DNA from: Proteobacteria bacterium ST_bin11
GTDB lineage: Bacteria; Pseudomonadota; Gammaproteobacteria; Methylococcales; Methylomonadaceae
DNA: 64,000 bases
Assembly (NCBI GenBank): GCA_002083615.1
Contig: MSXO01000008.1
Location: 157,446-221,445, forward strand
Direction of reading: 5' to 3'
Shown here: piece by piece, positions 18,476-26,575 of the stretch
Layout of the letters: every line of letters begins with the position of its first letter
Position numbering within the stretch: the first letter of the stretch is position 1
Made by a program: the position numbers and the translations under genes
Notes under the pieces: generated by a model
Told to the model about the DNA's origin: nothing
Database searches by the model: none
Seen by the model: only the letters and a program-made list of their open reading frames with translations

Positions 18476-18628
18476 TTTATCTCCAGAAAGCTATTTTTTT
18501 CGGATGATAAAGTCAGAGTCCCTCACTGATCAAGGTAATATTTAACACTGGTCGATAATAAGCTCTTTTTGTCAATTGGCCTGAAGTGTAATAACGATGA
18601 TGAATTGTGTTAAATCGCGCTATCTGAC

Positions 18629-19294
18629 TCACCAAGCGGCCGGCGGGGTATTTTCGATTCTGAGGGTTTTTTCATCGACACTGATATAACCACCCTTAGT
18701 GAGTTCTTTCATTACCTTATTAATCATTTCTCGAGACGATCCAACCATTGTCGCCAACTCTTGCTGGGTTGGGCGGTTATGAATCACAAACACGTCGCCG
18801 TCTTTTTCTGCCATGTCTTGCAGTACTTTAATGGTGCGTTCGTAAACATTCGACAAGGCCATTTGCTTGACTTTCTCGGTTAGAAAACGGACTTTTTCCG
18901 ATAATACTTTGAGTAAGGCAATGGCTGCATCAGGGTGCAGTTTCAACCAGTGAATAAAATCGGCTTTGCCAATCACCGCGCAGACGGTCTTTTCCTGGGC
19001 TTCGACAGCGGCGGAACGGGGTTCGTCTGTCAGCAAGGCCAATTCACCGAAATATGAACCTGCTTCCTGCATCAATAAAGTTACTTCCTTGTCTTTGTCG
19101 TTGCTACCGAACACTCGAACTTTGCCGGACAGAATAACGTACATTGAATTGGTCTGGTCGCCCTCGGCGATGATCATCGCCTTTTTGGGGAATTTAATAA
19201 CCTTGGCCCGAGATGCCAAGGCTGCCAAAGCCTCCTCGGGCAAATCGGCGAGAAAAGGGATGTTGCTTAGGTTGGCGATGACTTCTGCTTGCAT
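18629..19294 (-). CDS. Crp/Fnr-family transcriptional regulator
   Basis: This is a 221-residue protein. The N-terminal cyclic-nucleotide-binding domain has the phosphate-binding cassette GELALLTDEPRSAAVEA, with the Arg-Ser pair used by Crp for cAMP. The C-terminal winged helix reads PTQQELATMVGSSREMINKV, very close to Crp-type recognition helices. No N-terminal cysteine set typical of Fnr is present, so cAMP binding is favoured. It is transcribed in the same direction as, and upstream of, the FecR fusion and cyclase genes, a likely functional set. The DNA between it and the FecR gene lacks a clear TGTGA-N6-TCACA site. Confidence 0.88.
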   Translation of the reverse strand: MQAEVIANLSNIPFLADLPEEALAALASRAKVIKFPKKAMIIAEGDQTNSMYVILSGKVRVFGSNDKDKEVTLLMQEAGSYFGELALLTDEPRSAAVEAQEKTVCAVIGKADFIHWLKLHPDAAIALLKVLSEKVRFLTEKVKQMALSNVYERTIKVLQDMAEKDGDVFVIHNRPTQQELATMVGSSREMINKVMKELTKGGYISVDEKTLRIENTPPAAW

Positions 19295-19575
19295 GATGAT
19301 CGGCTATAACGGGTTGGTTTAGTGAAGTGCCGCATTTCGTTAACGGTCTGTTATTTTGTTACGCCTAGGACACTCGGAATCCGTGCCGCAGGTTAAGTAT
19401 TTCACAGATTTCCAGTCAATTAAATCACAGACATCCAACTTTTGCGGCAATAGACTGCTGAAGATATCCATGCATAACGTTTATGCGAGTTTCCGCATGC
19501 CAACCCGTCGCATACTGGTTATGTCACGCCAGATAAATCCCGCGACATTTGCAGCGAATTATGAAAGAGGTCGAT

Positions 19576-20013
19576 ATGGTTCTGCGCGAAGCACTATTAA
19601 TGTTGGTGGTGTTGCTTTATGGTTTTTGGATGGGGCGTGTTGGCTTAATTGATTACTGGCCGGCAGATAGTGAATCGCTGAGAAATGTTGCCTCTGCGCC
19701 GCCGATTGCAATGCCCGTTAGCCAGCAAAATGCCTTAGCCAGTGCCGGTTCTTCATCTATGCGGGAAATATCAGCGGGCAATAGCGCCATCAGCCAACGG
19801 CAGAAGCCAGTTGAACGAACCCCAGTGCTCAAAGCCGAGCCACAATCGGCCACTCCATCATCGCTGGAAGCCCCGAGGAACGCCCTATGGCAAGCGCCAA
19901 CCCAGAATATTGAGGGCAACATTGTTATTTCCCTGGAAGCCGCTGGCGTGTCGCAAGAAGAGGCGCAAAGCCCGCCGGAAAACATTTTTGGTTTAATCAT
20001 TCTGACAAATTAG
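19576..20013 (+). CDS. membrane-anchored protein of unknown function
   Basis: This is a protein of about 145 residues with one N-terminal hydrophobic helix (ALLMLVVLLYGFWMGRVGLI) followed by a Pro/Ala/Ser/Gln-rich, disordered-looking segment. The start at 19576 is chosen for the AAGAGG five bases upstream; earlier ATGs at 19549 and 19561 lack this. It precedes the double-glycine peptide genes by 300 bases and may or may not belong with them. The tail shape resembles a TonB- or adaptor-like periplasmic linker, but no conserved motif supports that. The 298 bases after it show no gene and probably carry the promoter of the peptide operon. Confidence 0.5.
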   Translation: MVLREALLMLVVLLYGFWMGRVGLIDYWPADSESLRNVASAPPIAMPVSQQNALASAGSSSMREISAGNSAISQRQKPVERTPVLKAEPQSATPSSLEAPRNALWQAPTQNIEGNIVISLEAAGVSQEEAQSPPENIFGLIILTN

Positions 20014-20311
20014 CAAGGAACAGCCGCTCAAGTCTGATCAAAACACTGCTGTAACGCACAAAAAGCAAGCCTTACCTACCGAAGATCCCGCAGTCGCAGT
20101 GATACCCATTAATCTAGTTCGAATGCAAAACTACCGCTATTCGCAGTGGAATTTGTCACAGCTTTCTAGGGTGCCGAACGCCTAAAGTATCAATACCCGC
20201 TCACGTTCACAAACCGTTAGATGGGGATGCGGCTGGCAAGCAATATTGTCGGTATCGCAGTCGTTGGGCCGGCGGTGTGCCGGCCTCATAACTTTATTAA
20301 GGAGAAAGACA

Positions 20312-20497
20312 ATGTCTCAAAAATCCAAATTCGATAAAGACCTGAAAGTCTTGCAAGCAGACGATTTAAATCGGGTATCCGGCGGTTTGATTGGTCCGGA
20401 TCAAGATTTAAGCCAATTTCCGCGCAAATTTTGGCCGGTCATCAATCCCGGCGCGTTCAATGTCAAAACCGTTGCGGCCAATCTCGTCGTGAGATAA
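20312..20497 (+). CDS. double-glycine leader peptide, putative bacteriocin precursor 1
   Basis: This is a 61-residue peptide. The leader LKVLQADDLNRVSGG (ending at about residue 25) matches the classic double-glycine cleavage pattern L-x2-E/D-x-L-x2-V-S/x-G-G used by C39-peptidase exporters. The predicted core is about 36 residues (LIGPDQDLSQFPRK and on), rich in Pro, Phe and Val, with no cysteine. A strong AAGGAGAAAG Shine-Dalgarno precedes ATG at 20312. An upstream extension to 20246 has no such support. The exporter with matching protease is encoded 2 kb downstream. Antimicrobial activity is inferred from the locus type, not shown. Confidence 0.75.
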   Translation: MSQKSKFDKDLKVLQADDLNRVSGGLIGPDQDLSQFPRKFWPVINPGAFNVKTVAANLVVR

Positions 20498-20526
20498 GGC
20501 TTTTTAAATTATTTAGGAGAACTGTC

Positions 20527-20820
20527 ATGTCAAACAAAACTACTCGAATTTCTGCCGATGAGTTATCCAACTTCGCCGCGCAAGGTATCGAACGCGCCTT
20601 GGAAGCCCGCGAGGCCGCAGGCGTGGAATTGAATCAGGAGCAACTCGATCAAGTCAGCGGTGGAGCCTCGTTAAGCCTGGTGCTAAGCAAAGGCATCATC
20701 GCCGGTGGCCCCTGGTTTGATCAGTTTAGAGGATTGAATAATGTCATTACCAATCCGGGTGCCGGTGGCTTGGCCGGTGGCTTAGCGGGCGGCCTGCAAG
20801 GAGCAACCCGGCTGGGTTGA
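20527..20820 (+). CDS. double-glycine leader peptide, putative bacteriocin precursor 2
   Basis: This is a 97-residue peptide. The leader ends LNQEQLDQVSGG at about residue 46, again a good double-glycine site. The predicted core of about 51 residues is hydrophobic at the start (ASLSLVLSKGIIAGG), then ends in a glycine-rich repeat (GAGGLAGGLAGGLQG). It has no cysteine. The AGGAGA Shine-Dalgarno is well placed before ATG at 20527. Both precursor genes are adjacent (29 bases apart), which recalls two-peptide bacteriocins, although the leaders differ in length. It is followed seven bases later by the Cys-rich protein gene. Confidence 0.75.
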   Translation: MSNKTTRISADELSNFAAQGIERALEAREAAGVELNQEQLDQVSGGASLSLVLSKGIIAGGPWFDQFRGLNNVITNPGAGGLAGGLAGGLQGATRLG

Positions 20821-20827
20821 TAGGGCC

Positions 20828-21262
20828 ATGACCTCGGAAAACGCAGTGTTATGCCCCAGCGCGCAGCCGGAATGGGAGGGTGCCCAAGTCATCGGCGTGA
20901 TGGCCGGCACCGCGGATAAGCCGGAAATGGCCTATCTGAGTGCCCCGCAACCCGTGACCGAGCAATTGCTCGAATTGGCCGGTCCTGTCAGTCCGGCGGA
21001 AGTGTTTCGTTTCTCGGCGCCTTGTGCTTGCACCGGTTGCGGGCACTACGCGGAGACGGAATCCAAATGCCGATTGGCGGAAAAAGTCGTGCGCTTTACG
21101 CCGACAGTCACCGAGCAATTACCGGTTTGCGCGATTCGTGCCGACTGTCGTTGGTGGCTACAGGAAGGCCGCTCGGCATGTTTTAGATGTCCGCAAGTGG
21201 TGACCAATAACCTCAAGCCGACCGAAGACATGCGGCGGGCGGCCGACTACGGCGTTCTCTGA
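20828..21262 (+). CDS. conserved multi-cysteine protein of the peptide locus, unknown function
   Basis: This is a 144-residue soluble protein with nine cysteines arranged as CACTGCGHY, SKCRL, PVCAIRADCRWW and SACFRCPQVVT, plus one near the N terminus. The spacing suggests metal or Fe-S binding, perhaps two sites. No signal peptide or membrane helix. It lies between the precursors and the HlyD-type adaptor and probably shares their transcript (gaps of 7 and 44 bases). I recall similar proteins beside double-glycine peptide exporters, but no function. Options are precursor modification, leader recognition, or immunity; the sequence does not decide. The Shine-Dalgarno is weak. Confidence 0.65.
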   Translation: MTSENAVLCPSAQPEWEGAQVIGVMAGTADKPEMAYLSAPQPVTEQLLELAGPVSPAEVFRFSAPCACTGCGHYAETESKCRLAEKVVRFTPTVTEQLPVCAIRADCRWWLQEGRSACFRCPQVVTNNLKPTEDMRRAADYGVL

Positions 21263-21306
21263 GGATTTTGGTCACAATGTAAAAATGGTGAGAAGGAAAT
21301 GGCGTT

Positions 21307-22554
21307 ATGAAACATGATTTATTTCGACAACAAGCCTTGGACTTTAAAAAAGACAAGCCCTTAGGGGAGGTTATTCACGTGGAATCTTTGTCGTATTCCT
21401 TTCTCACCGCTTTAGCTGTCAGCAGCGCTTTGCTGCTCATAGCCTTTGCATTCTGGGGCGAATATACCCGCAAATCCCATGTGAATGGCTACTTGTCGCC
21501 GAGCATGGGTTTGATCAAGGTATATCCGCCGCAGGCCGGTACATTGATTGAAAAACACGTACGCGAAGGACAAGCCGTCAAGGCCGGCGACACCTTATTC
21601 GTGTTATCCACCGAGATAAGTTCGCGGGAAACCCCGCAAGCTCAGGCGGCGGCAATAGATCAATTGAAACAGCGCCGGGAGAGCCTGGAAACCGAGCTGG
21701 TCAAACAGGAGCAAATCGACCAGATTCAATACCGGTCCGTGGTGGATAGACTACACGGCATGCAACGCGAGTTGCAGCAGGTCGAGAGCGAGATAGCCAC
21801 CCAGCAGCAGCGCCTGGCCGGTGCCGCCGCGACCTCGCAACGCTATCAACAACTATTGACCACGAAGTTCGTCTCGGCGGTGCAAGCACAGCAAAAACAA
21901 GACGAATGGCTAGATCACCAAGCCAAGCTGCAAGCCTTGCAGCGGGTGCAGATGTCCTTACAACGTGACATCCGCTCCGCACACTGGGAAGCGGACAGTA
22001 GCCAGATGAAATTTAAAAACCAGCGCGCCGCCATAGAACGCAATATTTCGACTTTGGCCCAAAACATTACCGAATCCGAGTCGCGCCGTAATATCGTGAT
22101 CACCGCGCCGCACGACGGAACTGTTACTACTATCCTGGCCGAACAAGGGCAAAACGCTACGACACCCAACCCATTGCTGTCCATTCTGCCGCTAGGCGCC
22201 AAATTGCAAGCCCAATTATTGGTGCCATCCAGCGCGGTGGGCTTTGTCGAACAGGGCCAGACTGTTTCGGTGCGTTACCAAGCTTTTCCTTATCAACGTT
22301 TCGGCAGTCATCAAGGCCGCATCGTCGAAATCGCCAAAACCCTGATTACCCCCAAAGAAGCCGATTTGCCGGTGACTTTGCAAGAGCCGGTCTACCGAGT
22401 CACCGTCGAGATCGATAAACAGGCGGTGCAAGCGTATCGGCAGGATATTCCGCTGCAATCCGGCATGTTGTTGGACGCGGACATTTGGCTGGATCATCGC
22501 CGCCTGATCGAATGGGTGTTCGATCCACTTTACAGCATTCTAGGACGGGTTTAA
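21307..22554 (+). CDS. HlyD-family efflux adaptor (membrane fusion protein)
   Basis: This is a 415-residue protein. It has a single N-terminal membrane helix (SALLLIAFAFWGEY), then a lipoyl/biotinyl-like half (GTLIEKHVREGQAVKAGDTLFV), a long coiled-coil hairpin at about residues 115-250 rich in Gln, Glu and Arg, the second lipoyl half (IVITAPHDGTVTTILAEQGQ) and a beta-barrel. This is the standard CvaA/HlyD layout bridging an inner-membrane ABC exporter to an outer-membrane channel. The channel gene is not in this cluster; a TolC-type protein may be recruited. AGAAGGAAA precedes the ATG. The exporter gene starts two bases after its stop. Confidence 0.88.
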   Translation: MKHDLFRQQALDFKKDKPLGEVIHVESLSYSFLTALAVSSALLLIAFAFWGEYTRKSHVNGYLSPSMGLIKVYPPQAGTLIEKHVREGQAVKAGDTLFVLSTEISSRETPQAQAAAIDQLKQRRESLETELVKQEQIDQIQYRSVVDRLHGMQRELQQVESEIATQQQRLAGAAATSQRYQQLLTTKFVSAVQAQQKQDEWLDHQAKLQALQRVQMSLQRDIRSAHWEADSSQMKFKNQRAAIERNISTLAQNITESESRRNIVITAPHDGTVTTILAEQGQNATTPNPLLSILPLGAKLQAQLLVPSSAVGFVEQGQTVSVRYQAFPYQRFGSHQGRIVEIAKTLITPKEADLPVTLQEPVYRVTVEIDKQAVQAYRQDIPLQSGMLLDADIWLDHRRLIEWVFDPLYSILGRV

Positions 22555-22556
22555 CC

Positions 22557-24686
22557 ATGGCTATGCAACATATCCTCGACTTTTCCGGTCGCAAAAAAAC
22601 GCCGCTGATTCTGCAAACCGAAGCGGCTGAATGCGGCCTGGCCTGCCTGGCGATGGTGGCCAACTTTCATGGTCACCGGGTGGATTTAGCCAGCCTACGG
22701 CAGAAGTTTTCGCTGTCGCTGAAAGGCTCGACCTTGAACCATCTGATTCAGATCGCCAACCAACTGCATCTGGGCTCGCGTCCGGTGAGGGTGGATATGA
22801 ACGAGCTCAGCAAGCTTAGTCTACCGGCTATCTTGCATTGGGACTTCAATCATTTCGTGGTGTTGACCCAGGTCAAACGCGGCATAGCCACGATACTCGA
22901 TCCGGCCAAAGGCAGCGTCCAATTGCCTTTTACCGAAGTCTCCAAACATTTCACCGGTATCGCCTTGGAGTTGCAGCCCACCCAATCGTTTACCGTAAAA
23001 ACGGAACGTCAACAAATCAAATTATCCCGTCTGATCGGCCAGTTGAATGGTGCCTCTAGCGCTACCTTGCAAATCATTTTATTGGCTGCAGCCATTGAAG
23101 TGTTTGCAATCGTAGCGCCTTTTTTTATGCAACTGGTGGTGGATAACGCCGTCGTTGCTCGGGATACCAATTTACTCACAGTACTGGGTTTGGGCTTTTT
23201 ACTGTTGGCCTTGATTCAAATTTGGATAACTACTCTGCGTTCCTGGGTGGTGTTGGTGCTGAGTACTTCAGTTAACTTACAGATGATGAGCAATCTGTTC
23301 GGGCATTTATTGCAATTGCCGATGAATTTTTTCGAGAAACGCCACCTGGGCGACATCGTCTCGCGTTTCGAATCGTTAAACGTGATTCAAAGAACCCTGA
23401 CCACCAGCTTTCTGGAAGCGATCATCGACGGGGTGATGGCGCTCGTTACCTTAGGCATGATGCTAGTGTATAGCTGGAAACTGGCAGCCATCGTCAGCCT
23501 GGCTGCGCTGCTTTACGGGATATTGCGTTTGGCTTCGTTTGCGCCGTTGCGCAGCGCTAGCGAAGAACAAATCCTGCGGTCTGCCAAGCAGCAAACCAAT
23601 TTATTGGAAACCGTACGTGGCATTCAGAGTGTGAAATTATTCAACCGGCAGATGCAACGCCGGAATGGTTATCAAAACTTGATGGTCGATCATTTCAACG
23701 CCGGCATTCGTGTGCAAAAACTGAATATTATTTATCGGGCGCTTAACAGCTTGTTGTTTGGCGTGGAAAACATCGCAGTGATCTGGCTAGGCGCTTTATT
23801 TATCCTGGATGGCGGTTTTTCGGTGGGGATGCTGTTTGCGTTTATGTCTTTTAAAGACCAATTCACCCACCGGGTTGGTAGTTTCATTGAAAAAGGCATC
23901 GAATTCAAAATGCTGGGCTTGCACACCGAACGGGTTGCGGACATTGCGCTGGCGGAAGCTGAGCAGGAGCAGTTTAGCGGTGCCCGCCACGAGCAGTTAC
24001 CTGCATCCATTCAAATCCGCAATCTGGCTTTTAGCTACGCGCCTTCCGAACCGCCGGTGCTAAAAAACCTGAACCTGGATTTTGCTGAGGGGGAGTCGGT
24101 AGCGATCATTGGCCCATCCGGTTACGGCAAAACCACGCTGGCCAAATTGATCCTGGGTCTGTTGCAGCCTAGCGCCGGCGAGATTTTGATCGGCGGCGTT
24201 CGCTTGAACCGCATCGACAGCCACGATTACCGCAACATGGTGGCGGCGGTGATGCAGGAAGATCAATTATTCGCCGGTTCGATTGCCGACAATATCTGTT
24301 TCTTCGACCCGGAACCGGATCAAGCCTGGGTCGAAACCTGCGCCCAGCTGGCGGCGGTGCACCAAGACGTAATGACCATGCCCATGGCTTACAACACGCT
24401 GATCGGCGATATGGGAACGGTGCTGTCCGGCGGCCAAAAGCAGCGGGTGTTGCTGGCTCGTGCTTTATACAAACGCCCCAAAATTTTGGTGCTGGACGAA
24501 GCCACCAGCCATCTGGATGTTGCGCGCGAAAAACTGGTAAATGGCGCGGTGCAACAACTAAAACTGACTCGAATTATTATCGCCCATCGTCCAGAAACCA
24601 TCGCTTCGGTAGATAGGGTGATTGATTTACAGGCCATCGCCAACGCGGCGCTGAACGAACAGGTTTATAGGTACCAGGCTGCTTAG
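22557..24686 (+). CDS. C39-peptidase ABC exporter (PCAT) for double-glycine peptides
   Basis: This is a protein of about 709 residues. The N-terminal C39 peptidase has catalytic Cys26 in QTEAAECGLACLAM, His99 in FNHFVVL and Asp115 in ILDPAKG, so the protease looks active. Six membrane helices follow at about 165-450, then the ABC domain with Walker A GPSGYGKTT, signature LSGGQKQRVLLARAL and Walker B ILVLDEATSHLD. It should cut the two leaders after GG and export the cores across the inner membrane with the HlyD-type partner. The start at 22557 follows the adaptor stop by two bases. The first membrane segments match Nisin/colicin V-type PCAT proteins in layout. Confidence 0.92.
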   Translation: MAMQHILDFSGRKKTPLILQTEAAECGLACLAMVANFHGHRVDLASLRQKFSLSLKGSTLNHLIQIANQLHLGSRPVRVDMNELSKLSLPAILHWDFNHFVVLTQVKRGIATILDPAKGSVQLPFTEVSKHFTGIALELQPTQSFTVKTERQQIKLSRLIGQLNGASSATLQIILLAAAIEVFAIVAPFFMQLVVDNAVVARDTNLLTVLGLGFLLLALIQIWITTLRSWVVLVLSTSVNLQMMSNLFGHLLQLPMNFFEKRHLGDIVSRFESLNVIQRTLTTSFLEAIIDGVMALVTLGMMLVYSWKLAAIVSLAALLYGILRLASFAPLRSASEEQILRSAKQQTNLLETVRGIQSVKLFNRQMQRRNGYQNLMVDHFNAGIRVQKLNIIYRALNSLLFGVENIAVIWLGALFILDGGFSVGMLFAFMSFKDQFTHRVGSFIEKGIEFKMLGLHTERVADIALAEAEQEQFSGARHEQLPASIQIRNLAFSYAPSEPPVLKNLNLDFAEGESVAIIGPSGYGKTTLAKLILGLLQPSAGEILIGGVRLNRIDSHDYRNMVAAVMQEDQLFAGSIADNICFFDPEPDQAWVETCAQLAAVHQDVMTMPMAYNTLIGDMGTVLSGGQKQRVLLARALYKRPKILVLDEATSHLDVAREKLVNGAVQQLKLTRIIIAHRPETIASVDRVIDLQAIANAALNEQVYRYQAA

Positions 24687-24698
24687 ATGTCTCAAATG

Positions 24699-24766
24699 GT
24701 AGGTTGGGCTGAGTCCAATGAAGCCCAACGCCCTGATCTTGTTGGGCTTGGCTCTGCCCAACCTAC
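24699..24766. repeat. nested palindromic REP/MITE-like repeat
   Basis: The ends GTAGGTTGGGC and GCCCAACCTAC are complementary over 11 bases. Inside, AAGCCCAAC and GTTGGGCTT make a second 9-bp stem, so the whole folds as two stacked hairpins. Such GTAGGTTGGGC-type elements are scattered in many proteobacterial genomes. It lies 12 bases after the exporter stop and could act as a terminator or mRNA stabiliser. Confidence 0.7.
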
Positions 24767-24884
24767 ATTTAAAGTTTAAGACAGCTTCAATTAGGAGAGG
24801 AAGCCTGCGGGCAACGATCCCGCAGTCTCCAATTCAATCACATCAGGTTTTGCTTCCAACCCTGTAAATTAGAGGAATGCTGTC

Positions 24885-25247
24885 ATGAATATGCTTAATT
24901 CGATACTCTCCGCAGTGACAATGACTTTAATCTGCGCTACGGCTGTTGCCGCACCCGCGGACATTAACAAAATCTTCAGTAAGCTGCCTTCGATTACCCA
25001 GTATGAACGCACTTGTTTGCTATCGTCCGCGACGGCAACCGAGTTGAAGGCTTGTATTGCCAATATGCCGAATACCGAATACTACAGTAGAGTCAGAGCA
25101 AAAAGTTTAAGCCGCCTGGATCAATTGAATACGATAGCGGCGGATTTGAATGCCAGCCCGGATTTAACGCCGATGGAAAAATTTTGTTTGTTTACTTCAA
25201 CGCCAGCCTGCATGGATGCTTGTGTTCAGGGTTGGGTGTGTCCCTAG
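24885..25247 (+). CDS. small secreted Cys-containing protein, unknown function
   Basis: This is a 120-residue protein with a clear Sec signal peptide (hydrophobic stretch, cleavage near AVAAPA at about residue 25). The mature part has six cysteines (RTCLL, KACIA, KFCLF, PACMDACVQGWVC), so disulfides are likely. AGAGGAA precedes the ATG by nine bases. It is downstream of the peptide exporter beyond the palindromic repeat, so membership in that locus is uncertain. An immunity or accessory role is only a possibility. No domain recognised. Confidence 0.6.
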   Translation: MNMLNSILSAVTMTLICATAVAAPADINKIFSKLPSITQYERTCLLSSATATELKACIANMPNTEYYSRVRAKSLSRLDQLNTIAADLNASPDLTPMEKFCLFTSTPACMDACVQGWVCP

Positions 25248-25365
25248 TGAAAATTGTGGTTGCGATACGCCGCGCAGAGGGCATTTGTCAGTGAGGACTG
25301 TCCCTATTTTGCTGGATTCAATATAAAATCCCAGTCGAACTTTTACCTATTTTCGACGGGATTTT

Positions 25366-25710
25366 ATGAGTACGGCTTCTGAAACGCACGCATCCAACGA
25401 TATTTTCTCCGACGCTTTCTTGCTGGGCAATTTAGGTGCACCATTTATTTTGGGTATGGCGATAGGCTATTTTGCCAAAAAGATGCTGCGCACTGCTTTG
25501 TTTCTGGGTGGGGCGTTGGTGTCGATTTTGTTCGTTGCCGAATATTACGATCTGATCAACATCAACAATATGGCCTTGGAAAATGCAGCTAACTCAGCCG
25601 CTGAGGTTGCCAAGGAATCCGGCAGTTTCTTGCTGGACCGGCTGGCGGTATTTACCAGTCGGGGCGTTAGTAGCGCGGGCGGCTTTTTTATCGGGTTTAA
25701 ACTCGGCTAA
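25366..25710 (+). CDS. FUN14-domain membrane protein
   Basis: This is a 114-residue protein. The pattern GAPFILGMAIGYFAKKMLRTALFLGGALVSILFVAEYYDLI and a C-terminal glycine-rich helix (VSSAGGFFIGFKLG) match the FUN14 family, known in mitochondria for mitophagy and widespread in bacteria with unknown role. There are three hydrophobic helices. It stands alone between the secreted Cys protein and a terminator, with a 118-base gap upstream. Confidence 0.72.
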   Translation: MSTASETHASNDIFSDAFLLGNLGAPFILGMAIGYFAKKMLRTALFLGGALVSILFVAEYYDLININNMALENAANSAAEVAKESGSFLLDRLAVFTSRGVSSAGGFFIGFKLG

Positions 25711-25808
25711 AGCGGGTTTTATTTGCTTTGCAGCGTGTTTAACTTGGGCCGTTCGCATCTACTATTTGCCGGCCAGCGTTCTGTTCAAATGCTCTTTTCG
25801 TTTGATTT

Positions 25809-25842
25809 CATAGTTCCCAACACCTTGGGAACTATGAGTTTT
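25809..25842 (+). terminator. rho-independent-type terminator
   Basis: CATAGTTCCCAA-CACC-TTGGGAACTATG is a perfect 12-bp stem with a 4-base loop, followed by AGTTTT. It lies between the FUN14 gene and the converging tail-collar gene and may end transcripts from the plus strand. Confidence 0.65.
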
Positions 25843-25901
25843 GGCCTCAACTAGTCAGACTATTCCCCAACTCATCGGGCACGCTTACACGATACCATCC
25901 C

Positions 25902-26564
25902 TTAATTTCGACTAGGAAAAATGCCTTGTGTGGCTACACAATATTTGACACCCAAAACAGGCGAACGGATATACAGGGGCTGGTTTCCACCTGAAAGGCC
26001 CACTGAGGTTGTTGCGGATGCGGAAGTGCTGATGGCTCGAGGGTCTAAAGACGCATTGGGTGTTGCGTTCGAATAAAGATTATCTCTGGATGCAGAAGTG
26101 GCCAACACTTTTCCAGAGGGATTGGTGTTGTTGCCAGCACTGCTGACCGCGTTCATCAATGCCGACACAGTTACGTTGGTTTGGGCTGAATGGGTGTGTG
26201 CTGGCATTTGGTTTGGGAGGATGGTGACAAATTCCGCGCCGGTTTCTTCGCCGACCTGAATAGGCGATAGCCCCGGACCTTGTCCGTCGCCGATTGGCGA
26301 ACGACCACGGAGATCAGGTAACGCAAACGTCTGCACCCCATCGCCGCCATACTGCGTGCCCAATAACGAAAACAAGGCTGTATTTTGCTGAATGCTGAGG
26401 GTCTGTCCGGTGGCTTCTAAAAAGCCGCGTGGGCAAAAGTTATAGGTAAATGTGCAAATCTCTCCCAGAAAGGGGTCGGAGCCGCAAGCCGAGGCTGATA
26501 CCGGTAATCCGGTGATAGCGATCATGGCCAGCTTCAAGAGTGGTTTGTTGAATGATTTTGACAT
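25902..26564 (-). CDS. secreted phage-tail-collar-domain protein
   Basis: This is a 220-residue protein. A signal peptide (about residues 1-26, ending near ASA) precedes a tail-collar domain: CPRGFLEATGQTL, FSLLGTQYGGDGVQTFALPDLRGRSPIGDGQG, then LPNQMPAHTHS. In phages this domain lies in tail fibre proteins; bacterial versions related to microcystin-dependent protein are common as exported or surface proteins. No other phage genes are near. It follows the PEP-CTERM gene by 11 bases on the same strand, so the two are probably co-expressed and co-located at the cell surface. Confidence 0.82.
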   Translation of the reverse strand: MSKSFNKPLLKLAMIAITGLPVSASACGSDPFLGEICTFTYNFCPRGFLEATGQTLSIQQNTALFSLLGTQYGGDGVQTFALPDLRGRSPIGDGQGPGLSPIQVGEETGAEFVTILPNQMPAHTHSAQTNVTVSALMNAVSSAGNNTNPSGKVLATSASRDNLYSNATPNASLDPRAISTSASATTSVGLSGGNQPLYIRSPVLGVKYCVATQGIFPSRN

Positions 26565-26575
26565 GTTGAATACCT

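Noticed and set aside
20228..20250. Sigma-54-like promoter TGGCA...TTGT before the peptide genes
   Set aside because: The -12 element has GT instead of GC, so it does not fit the consensus.
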